Source: JBBQZO01 sp038207625
GTDB lineage: Bacteria; Pseudomonadota; Gammaproteobacteria; Burkholderiales; Burkholderiaceae_D
Length of the DNA: 64,000 nucleotides
NCBI GenBank assembly: GCA_038207625.1
Contig: JBBQZO010000027.1
Span: 22,364 to 86,363, forward strand
Direction of reading: 5' to 3'
Positions 55,819 through 62,314 of this stretch are shown here, piece after piece. The translations under genes were made by a program, and so were the position numbers. The notes beneath the pieces are model-generated. The model searched no databases, was not told the DNA's origin, and worked only from the letters and a program-made list of their open reading frames with translations. Within the stretch, counting starts at the first letter, position 1. The number at the start of each line of letters is the position of its first letter.

Positions 55819-56908
55819 GTTGTCTCCTGAAGTGGCTGTGCGACGCGCCACTGCGCGCGCGTAAAACCTGGTCGAGGCAGATGGCCGCGGCCGTAATCTG
55901 CGCCGGACTATGGTCAGCGCGCAGCAAAAATCCAACGGTCGCGCCGACGCCGCTGCGCAACAGCACGGCGGCCACGCCGCGTTGCGCCAGGCCCGCATGC
56001 AGCGCGACGCCGTCCTGGCCCGGCCCCAGCCGCAGTATCTGCACGGGAAATGTCCCGCCGCTGCAGCCAATACCCAGCCTCGCCATGCAGGCGCGCCACT
56101 GCGCGACGCGGCGCCACAGCTGCCAGCGCAGCGCATCACCGTCCAGCGCGTTTTGCTGCAGCGCATGGCCTGCCGCGTGCAGCAGCGCCACCGCCGGCGG
56201 ACTGGTATGCACCCGTGTCTGGCTGTTGGCGGCGAAACGCCGCACTAGCGCCGCGCTGCCCCCTAGCAGCGCCACCGGCACGCCAAACGCCTTGGCCAGC
56301 GAGGCGCCCACGATCAGGTGCGCCCCGCCCAAGCCGTGGTGCTGCAGCGATCCGCCCCCGCCCAGGCCATACGGGGCGAAGCGGCCTGGCGCGCGCCCGA
56401 ACAGGCCCAGCGCCTGGGTGTCGTCGAGCACCAGATAGCCAGCACCGGCCTGGGCGATGGCGGCGTATTGCGCCAGCGGCGGGCAGCGCGCCGCGCCGGG
56501 CGCGTAGCCGTCCGCCAGGATCAGCGGGCGCCGCCCCAACGCGGCCCAGTGCCGCACTAGCCGCTGCAGCGTGCCCAGCGCGCCGTGCGCAAAGACGACG
56601 ATCGGCAGGCCCAACGCGCCGGCCCGCTCGGCGCCCCAGCGCGCAATCGGATAGGCTGCGCCGTCCACCAGCACGACGAAGTTCTCCTGCGCCAGCATGC
56701 CAAACAAGTCCCAGAACAGGTGCAGCGTGGACGGCAGCATCAGGCCCGCCTGGCAACCTTGCAGCCGGGCCAGCGCGCCGGCCACCGCCGCGCTGGCCGG
56801 CGGCTCCTGCAGCGCCGCCGGCCGGCCCAGCGTCAACGCCGACCACGGTGCCAGCGCCGCACTCGGATGCGTCATGCCGAGATACAGCGCGCTGGTCAAG
56901 TCGAGCAT
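55796..56908 (-). CDS. Alpha-oxoamine synthase-like PLP enzyme with altered active site
   Basis: 370 aa, fold-type I aminotransferase superfamily, closest in layout to 8-amino-7-oxononanoate synthase / serine palmitoyltransferase. The PLP-binding Lys is probably 206 in GASLAKAFG, and the D-x-A-H region reads LVLDDTQALGLFG, with Asp162 kept but the family His (BioF His207) replaced by Gln165. The residue that stacks on PLP (BioF His133) appears to be Tyr86 in DGAAYP. The enzyme may therefore use an unusual acyl or amino donor, or have lost condensation activity. Its ATG is 4 bp after the preceding stop; its end overlaps the GIY-YIG gene. Confidence 0.78.
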   Translation of the reverse strand: MLDLTSALYLGMTHPSAALAPWSALTLGRPAALQEPPASAAVAGALARLQGCQAGLMLPSTLHLFWDLFGMLAQENFVVLVDGAAYPIARWGAERAGALGLPIVVFAHGALGTLQRLVRHWAALGRRPLILADGYAPGAARCPPLAQYAAIAQAGAGYLVLDDTQALGLFGRAPGRFAPYGLGGGGSLQHHGLGGAHLIVGASLAKAFGVPVALLGGSAALVRRFAANSQTRVHTSPPAVALLHAAGHALQQNALDGDALRWQLWRRVAQWRACMARLGIGCSGGTFPVQILRLGPGQDGVALHAGLAQRGVAAVLLRSGVGATVGFLLRADHSPAQITAAAICLDQVLRARSGASHSHFRRQHGTAIGV

Positions 56909-56912
56909 GGCC

Positions 56913-59060
56913 TCAGGCGCTGCGAACCTGCTGGGCCAGGCGCTGGCGCAGCAGCACCGACGGCAGCGTGCCTTCGATCTGGGTGTCGGCCGGATCGGAC
57001 GCCAGGTCGACCCCGGTGGCCGCCCGGTAGCCGTGGATATAACCCTGGATCTGCGGGCGCCAGAAGCGTGCCCAGTTGAACGCCTGGGTCGGCTCGTAAA
57101 TGTCGCTCCAGGCGCCGTAGCGCACCGACAGCAGCACTTGCTCGCCAAAAATCGCCAGGTTGCGAAAGTGCATCACGCTGGTGTCGGTCCAGCCCTGGAT
57201 CTTCTTCATCGCATCGACCCGGTCCATCCACGGTTCCGGGTAGGCCACCATGATGCGGGTGGGCAGGAACTCGCGGAACTCGGGACGCGCCAGCAAAAAC
57301 TGCTGCATCAGCATCTCGATGCGCGCCGTCGAGGGCAATTCGCCGAACTGGTTGTGCGCGCCCTGCGACAAGATCAGGTGCACTTCCTTGAGCGCGTTGA
57401 GCACCGGGAAGGCGTCGGCCTTGACGGTGGTGTCGTCGTCCTGTTTGTAGAACGCGGTGCACAGGCGCAGCAGGAAGTGGAAGGCCTCCAGGAATTTCGA
57501 GCGCGTGTCAGCCGGCCGGAAATTTTGCACCGCCTTGCCATCGAGGCGCACGCCGTAGTGGTGGTCGTACTCGTAGTTGCGGCGTACCACGGTCAGGCGA
57601 TGCTGCTCGTCCTGGGTATAGCCCCAGATCAGGTTGTTGAGCGGGCGCAGCGGATCGATCTCCAGGTTCGCCAGCGGATCGTGGCCGTTGCCGCTGCGTA
57701 CGTTCTGGAAGCGGTTGGTGATCGCATTCATCGACTGCACCAGCATGCCCTCCTCCTGCCAGTACGACCAGATCAGTTCGAGCAGGCAAGGGTTGGCCAG
57801 TTTTTGCTGGATGATCCCGAAACACAGCTCGGCGTCGTCGTTCTGGCCCGGCGGCATGATGGCGATGTCGGGCAGCTTGCGCCGGATGATCGCCAGGTAA
57901 GGCAAAATTTGATTGCCGTCGATGTTTTCCAGGTAGTCGCTGGTGAGCACCGTCTCCAGGTCGCGCCCGGGCGGAATGTCGCGCCGGTCCAGGTACGCCA
58001 CGTCAGCGGCCGGATTAAATGCCAGCGGCGCGCTGAGCACGCCGCAATTGACCATCACGAAGGCCTCGGTGGCCGCCTTCAACACGCGGTAGGACTCGGA
58101 ATCGGTGAACGGCAGGCTGCGCCGGATGTTGAGCTGGGCGAACATGTCGGCTTTCTTGCCGAAACGGTTGCCTTCGAAACCGGCCAGGTTACTGGGGTTG
58201 GCACAAAACAGGCTGTCGATGAACTGCAGGTAGTTGGTAAACGACATCGCCTCGGTGCTGTTGCGGATCAGCGTCCACAGCGGCAAGTCGTCGGTCGGCT
58301 CGGTCTCGCTGCGCGTGAGCGACACGCCCACATTGCCCGAGATCGGACTCGGGGTGCGCTCCTCGGCATCGAATTCAGCCTGCACGCCCAGCATGGCAGG
58401 GTTGCCCAGCAGCGGTGCATCCAGCGCACTTGAGGTGGCGGCGCTGAACGCCCCGCCCGGCGGCGTGCCGGAGCGCCGCTCGATCAGCAGGCGCGCCTCG
58501 AAGCGGTGTACGCCGGGACGCCGCACGATGGTGGTAAACACATGGTTATCGTCGCGCAGCGCGGTCCACGGCGGCGTCGCCAGCACCTGCACGTGGGGAC
58601 GCAAGTCGTTTGACTGGTCGCCATTGAACGACACCGCTGCGTGCACCCGGTCGGTGACGCGGGCGTGGTGGCAGTTGCTCGGCTTGCAGTCGGCGTTCTC
58701 GAAACTGATCGCCACGGCGACGTTCAAGTCAAGCGCAAAGCACAGTGCCGTGTTGCAGCCGGCGTTGACCAGCACGCATTCGGGATTGGTGCGTGGGTAG
58801 TGCTGGTAAAGCACCACGTACGCGCCCGGTGCCAGGTCGGCAAATCGGACCAGACCGCTACTGTCGGTGCTGCCCGTTTGCAGCAGCAAGCTCGGATCGT
58901 GCTGCCATGCGCCCGCTTCGAACTTGCTGCAATTGGCCAGCGTATTTTGATACAGCGCGACACTGGCATTGACCAGCGGCGCGCCGCTGCCCTCGTCGTG
59001 CACGGTGACGTCGATGGCGCCGGGTCGCACATCGCTAGTCGTTACGGTTTTGCTGCTCAT
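56913..59060 (-). CDS. Large protein with N-terminal transthyretin/CarboxypepD_reg-like domain, otherwise unknown
   Basis: 715 aa, not recognised as a named family. Residues about 13-90 fit a beta-sandwich of the CarboxypepD_reg/SpaA-like kind (AIDVTVHDEGSGAPLVNASVALYQ, GSTDSSGLVRFADLAPGAYVV). The rest is soluble, mixed alpha/beta, with conserved-looking blocks PLANLEIDPLRPLNN, YEYDHHYGVRL and FLARPEFREFLPTRIM-like segments. Cysteines cluster at about 100-140. No signal peptide and no membrane helix. GGAGATC precedes the ATG at 59060. It is in the middle of the sigma-54 operon, between the metalloprotease and PLP enzyme. It could be a structural or scaffold component. Confidence 0.8.
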   Translation of the reverse strand: MSSKTVTTSDVRPGAIDVTVHDEGSGAPLVNASVALYQNTLANCSKFEAGAWQHDPSLLLQTGSTDSSGLVRFADLAPGAYVVLYQHYPRTNPECVLVNAGCNTALCFALDLNVAVAISFENADCKPSNCHHARVTDRVHAAVSFNGDQSNDLRPHVQVLATPPWTALRDDNHVFTTIVRRPGVHRFEARLLIERRSGTPPGGAFSAATSSALDAPLLGNPAMLGVQAEFDAEERTPSPISGNVGVSLTRSETEPTDDLPLWTLIRNSTEAMSFTNYLQFIDSLFCANPSNLAGFEGNRFGKKADMFAQLNIRRSLPFTDSESYRVLKAATEAFVMVNCGVLSAPLAFNPAADVAYLDRRDIPPGRDLETVLTSDYLENIDGNQILPYLAIIRRKLPDIAIMPPGQNDDAELCFGIIQQKLANPCLLELIWSYWQEEGMLVQSMNAITNRFQNVRSGNGHDPLANLEIDPLRPLNNLIWGYTQDEQHRLTVVRRNYEYDHHYGVRLDGKAVQNFRPADTRSKFLEAFHFLLRLCTAFYKQDDDTTVKADAFPVLNALKEVHLILSQGAHNQFGELPSTARIEMLMQQFLLARPEFREFLPTRIMVAYPEPWMDRVDAMKKIQGWTDTSVMHFRNLAIFGEQVLLSVRYGAWSDIYEPTQAFNWARFWRPQIQGYIHGYRAATGVDLASDPADTQIEGTLPSVLLRQRLAQQVRSA

Positions 59061-59070
59061 GGTGATCTCC

Positions 59071-60405
59071 TCAGTGGAAGGTGGAACGGTGTTCAAGCTG
59101 GCGAACGGGTGCGCCGGGCAAACGGGCGCGTTCGAGCGCACCACTGCAGGTGGCGCTGGTGTCGAGCGTGCTGCGCAGCGCCCAGTAGGTGAGCAGCTTG
59201 GCCAGCACCGCGCTCTCGTCCTCCGGGCTCAGTTGGCCATTTGCGCGCGCCTGACCGAGCACCGCGAACGCCAGTGACGGTGCGGCGCGGTACAAGGGAG
59301 CGGGATGACGTTGCCACGCGCGAAACAGCGCGGCGAGCCGGGCCGGCTGGCGCGCAGGCACGCCCAGCACCTCGGGCAGGCTGTGTCCGCGCAGCGCGCG
59401 CGGCCGATGTGCCTGCAGCACGGCCACCAGCGCCACCATGCCTGCCTCGAGCGCACCGAGCAAGGCTGCGTCGGCCGGCGCGAGGCCGCTCGGCGGGTAG
59501 TAGGTATGCCACAGCTGCGACAGGCGGCGCCATTGCGGGTGCGGATACAGCGCCTGCCCCATCGCGCAACTGAGCTTGACGCGTATCCACGGCACCGGGT
59601 GCGGGTCGTCCACGTTAATGCGAAACACGAAGGGGCGCGGCAGGCTGACCACGCCCATCAGACCCAAGGTGGCGACCACGCCGACGCGCGCCAGCGACCA
59701 GAAATCGGCCACGATTTCCGAGATCCAGCGCTCCCACAGCTGCCAGACGCGCGCGTCGGCACCGTGCTGGTGATGTTGCAATACGGGCCGCAGCGAATTG
59801 ACCAGGTCAAGCAGCGCCGCCCCCTGATGGCCCACCTCGTGGATCAGCGAGGAGGCGATGCCGCTGCCGACCATGCGTTCGCGCGGCACCCGGATGATCG
59901 CCACCGGATTGGCGCCCCCGCCGGGCAGGCGGGTGCGCGCGCGCCGGATCGCCGCGCCCGGGCCGCGGTCGAGATAGCAGATCACCGGCGGCGCCTGGTA
60001 GTAATTGCCCGGCAGCGCCAGTGCGTCCGCCGCCACCACGTCCAGCCCGGACAACCAGACCCCGCTGTCGTGCTCGCTGCGCTGGGTGACAACGTCGTTG
60101 AACAGGTCGTACTGGGTCAGCGCGGCGTTGAACTTCAGGCGCAGGAAGGTGAACCGGCGCTGCGCCTGCGCCGCCGTGGCGTGGCGCGCCTGCGGCCCGT
60201 TCAGCCACAGCAGGAAGCCATGAACCATCGCGCCCAGCTCACGCCGTCCGCTTGCCAGGTGGCGTTCGATGGCCGTCTGCGCGGACGGCAGCAGGGCCGC
60301 CGCCGGCAGCATCGGTTCGACCAGCGCGAACGGTTTCACGCGCGCCAGCCGGGTCAGCAGCGAGCGCGCTTCCTGCGCCAGCATCCACGAGGCAAAAGGA
60401 TCCAT
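59071..60405 (-). CDS. Putative zinc metallopeptidase (HEVGHQ) of unknown family
   Basis: 444 aa. The metalloprotease signature IHEVGHQ is at residues 188-194 (His189, Glu190, His193). A downstream WISEIVADFWS (Glu230 or Asp234) is a good candidate for the third zinc ligand, giving a gluzincin-like arrangement. The protein is alpha-helical and Leu/Ala-rich, without signal peptide; GVVATLGLMGVVSL and MVALVAVLQAH may be buried helices. The start at 60405 lies 10 bp after the previous stop. Its placement directly behind two glycine-zipper genes suggests it processes those proteins (inference). Confidence 0.78.
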   Translation of the reverse strand: MDPFASWMLAQEARSLLTRLARVKPFALVEPMLPAAALLPSAQTAIERHLASGRRELGAMVHGFLLWLNGPQARHATAAQAQRRFTFLRLKFNAALTQYDLFNDVVTQRSEHDSGVWLSGLDVVAADALALPGNYYQAPPVICYLDRGPGAAIRRARTRLPGGGANPVAIIRVPRERMVGSGIASSLIHEVGHQGAALLDLVNSLRPVLQHHQHGADARVWQLWERWISEIVADFWSLARVGVVATLGLMGVVSLPRPFVFRINVDDPHPVPWIRVKLSCAMGQALYPHPQWRRLSQLWHTYYPPSGLAPADAALLGALEAGMVALVAVLQAHRPRALRGHSLPEVLGVPARQPARLAALFRAWQRHPAPLYRAAPSLAFAVLGQARANGQLSPEDESAVLAKLLTYWALRSTLDTSATCSGALERARLPGAPVRQLEHRSTFH

Positions 60406-60415
60406 GACAGCGGAC

Positions 60416-61150
60416 TCAGGCGCAGTAGATGACGATTTTGTTGCCCATCCGGTGCCAGCGCCCGCTATTGCCCACCGGACCGCCGTTGGCCGTGCCGGCC
60501 GCGCCGCCCCCGTTGGCGCCAAAGCGCTGCGGGCGCATGCCGCCGGCGCCTTGGGCGATCGCCGCGGCGCCGCCCTTGCTCAGCAAACCAGGAGCGAACT
60601 GGCGCGCCGCCGCCACCGCTGCGGCCTGGGCCACGGCGCGCGGATCGGCGTTGCTGGGCGCACTGGTGGCGCGGTTGACGGTGTCCGAAGCGAGCCGCAC
60701 GAACTGGCGCGCGCCTTCGAACTCGCGGTCGCTGCCGCCCGCTTCGCCTTCCAGCCCGAGTGCGTTGCCGGCCGCCGACGCCAGGCCGCTGCCGATCTTG
60801 GCACCGAGCGGTCCGCCAAAATAGCCGCCCAGCGCGCCGCCGGCCAGCGGCAGCGCCTTCTTGGCCACGCCTTTGAGCACCCCGCCGATGGCTTGCCCGA
60901 TGGGCGACTTGATGACATTGCCGACCGCCGAGGCGGCCTTGCTCAGAAAACTGCCCAGGAATTGCTCCAGTTCGGCTTCATTGCTAACGGACAGCAATTC
61001 GTTGGCCAGCTCCATTTCCTGGTACTCGGAGAAAATGCCGGGCGCGCTACTCTCGCCACCCCACTCACCCTGGCCGAACTCGAAGTTTTCGGCTTCGAAG
61101 CCGGACATTTCTTGGCCATACTCCAGCGTCGTGCGGTCGATGTCATGCAT
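60416..61150 (-). CDS. Glycine-zipper protein B (uncharacterised family)
   Basis: 244 aa, unknown function. An acidic, Glu/Tyr/Phe-rich N-terminus (about 1-45) leads to EMELANELLSVSN and EAELEQFLG, then a long glycine zipper (about residues 75-130: SAVGNVIKSPIGQAIGG, ALPLAGGALGGYFGG, LGAKIGSGLASAAGNALG). The second conserved block is REFEGARQFVRLAS and the C-terminus is GRWHRMGNKIVIY. It is homologous to the products of 54296 and 61210. No signal peptide. GGAGC precedes the ATG. It may insert into membranes once matured. Confidence 0.78.
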   Translation of the reverse strand: MHDIDRTTLEYGQEMSGFEAENFEFGQGEWGGESSAPGIFSEYQEMELANELLSVSNEAELEQFLGSFLSKAASAVGNVIKSPIGQAIGGVLKGVAKKALPLAGGALGGYFGGPLGAKIGSGLASAAGNALGLEGEAGGSDREFEGARQFVRLASDTVNRATSAPSNADPRAVAQAAAVAAARQFAPGLLSKGGAAAIAQGAGGMRPQRFGANGGGAAGTANGGPVGNSGRWHRMGNKIVIYCA

Positions 61151-61209
61151 GATGAGCTCCCAATGAAAGAGTAAAACAACAAATGCGCGGACCTACAGAT
61201 CCGTGCGGA

Positions 61210-61812
61210 TCAACAATCGAACAGGACGATGCGATCGCCCTTGCGCTGCCAGCGCCCGCTGTCGGCCAAGCCCAGCGCCGGAGCGCGCAGCAGTCCAGGC
61301 GCATGGCGCATGGCCGCCTCACCCAAGGCGCCACGGACCCGCGTGGGCGCGTCGCCTCGCCCCACTGCCGCGCGTTTCGCCGCCTCGGTGGCGAAACGCA
61401 CAAACTGCTGGGCCACTTCAAATTCCTTGTCTTCCGGGCTCAATCCTTCCAATTCGATCCCGAACAGCTGCGCGGCGCGCGTCTTCAGGTCGCTCATCGG
61501 CGCGGCGCCGGCGCGCGCAGCGCTGGCGATCGGCCCAAGCACCTGGGCAGCCCGGCGCAAGCCCGACAGCAAGGCCGTGCCGGTCGCACTGGCCAGCAGC
61601 GACGGTCCGCGCGGGCCCGATTGCGCCACCAACTGGGACAGAAACCCTGCCAACTGGCGCTGGTCGGCCACCTCAAGCAAGTCCGCCGCCAGCGCCATCT
61701 GCTGGCCCCCCTCGCGCAGTGCCAGCGCGTCCGGCTGCGCAGCCAAGCCACGCGCCAGATCCTGGTCCAGCAGTTCCAGCTCTGGGTCGAAATCCAACAG
61801 GCGCTGGTTCAT
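61210..61812 (-). CDS. Glycine-zipper-family protein C, most divergent copy
   Basis: 200 aa. It shares QMALAADLLEV and QLAGFLSQL (first block), KEFEVAQQFVRFATEA (second block) and the C-terminal GRWQRKGDRIVLF with proteins A and B. The central region is Ala/Leu-rich (GTALLSGLRRAAQVLGPIASAARAG) and lacks a long glycine zipper. The N-terminus is acidic. It is the first gene of the sigma-54 operon: AAGGAGA lies 5 nt before the ATG, and the -24/-12 element starts 97 nt upstream. Its function is unknown. Confidence 0.78.
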   Translation of the reverse strand: MNQRLLDFDPELELLDQDLARGLAAQPDALALREGGQQMALAADLLEVADQRQLAGFLSQLVAQSGPRGPSLLASATGTALLSGLRRAAQVLGPIASAARAGAAPMSDLKTRAAQLFGIELEGLSPEDKEFEVAQQFVRFATEAAKRAAVGRGDAPTRVRGALGEAAMRHAPGLLRAPALGLADSGRWQRKGDRIVLFDC

Positions 61813-61893
61813 TGCGTCTCCTTTGCATGGACGTGCGGGGCAGCTCGGGCCGGGATGCCAGCGCTGACCTTGTGCGCTGCGTGTCTATGCTTA

Positions 61894-61909
61894 TGCAAGC
61901 GACGTGCCA
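61894..61909 (-). promoter_or_regulatory. Perfect sigma-54 (-24/-12) promoter of the eight-gene operon
   Basis: On the minus strand TGGCAC-GTCGC-TTGCA (61909 to 61894), a full match to the RpoN consensus TGGCAC-N5-TTGCA with the required 10 bp between GG and GC. The start site is expected near 61883, giving a 5' UTR of about 70 nt to the first gene. A 12 bp palindrome AGCCGCGCGGCT (61909-61920) abuts the -24 element and could bind a further protein. Confidence 0.85.
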
Positions 61910-61953
61910 GCCGCGCGGCTGGGGCGGCGATGCTGGCGTGCACCGCGCGGCGC

Positions 61954-61967
61954 CGAAACGCGTTTCG
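61954..61967. promoter_or_regulatory. Activator site 1: CGAA-ACGCGT-TTCG
   Basis: Perfect 14 bp palindrome centred about 78 bp upstream of the predicted sigma-54 start site, in the normal position for an enhancer-binding protein. It shares the core CGAA-N6-TTCG with site 2. Confidence 0.55.
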
Positions 61968-61990
61968 CGCAGAGGACCAATGCGGCGCTG

Positions 61991-62012
61991 GCGGCGAAGC
62001 TGGTTTCGCCGC
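61991..62012. promoter_or_regulatory. Activator site 2: GCGGCGAA-N6-TTCGCCGC
   Basis: 8 bp perfect arms with a 6 bp spacer, containing the same CGAA-N6-TTCG core (61995-62008). Its centre is 41 bp (about four helical turns) from site 1, so two activator dimers would bind on the same DNA face and could form a hexamer. Confidence 0.55.
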
Positions 62013-62146
62013 GCGGGCGCGCCGGGCACAGCGCTTCAGCGCACCGCCGTGGCGAGCGCCGCACAGCGAGCCGATGCGCGCGATTGGCAAGCTCACAACT
62101 ATGAAAAAGTTCGTACGCGATTGGCGAAATAATTAACCTTTCCACG

Positions 62147-62152
62147 TATAAT
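62147..62152 (+). promoter_or_regulatory. TATAAT -10 element for the GGDEF gene
   Basis: Perfect sigma-70 -10 hexamer in an AT-rich segment, 163 bp before the start codon at 62315. A matching -35 at 16-18 bp spacing is not clear, so the assignment is tentative. Confidence 0.35.
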
Positions 62153-62314
62153 TGATCAGGCACAACGACGACACGGCACGTCTGCACTATCCAAATTGAC
62201 CGCCGCGCCATCCGATACGCCATGCGTCCGATCTGGCCGCACGCACAGACAGTCAGCCCACTGTGGTGGGTCACACCGGCGCCGCTACGCGTCGGTATGG
62301 ACAGGAAAAGCGCG

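Larger units (their letters stand above)
61813..62314. other. Divergent control region between the sigma-54 operon and the GGDEF gene
   Basis: 502 bp with no gene. From left to right: ribosome site of gene C, the sigma-54 promoter (61894-61909), an adjoining 12 bp palindrome, two CGAA-N6-TTCG sites (61954-62008), a GC-rich stretch, then an AT-rich segment (62100-62155) with a TATAAT for the divergent GGDEF gene. Confidence 0.7.
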
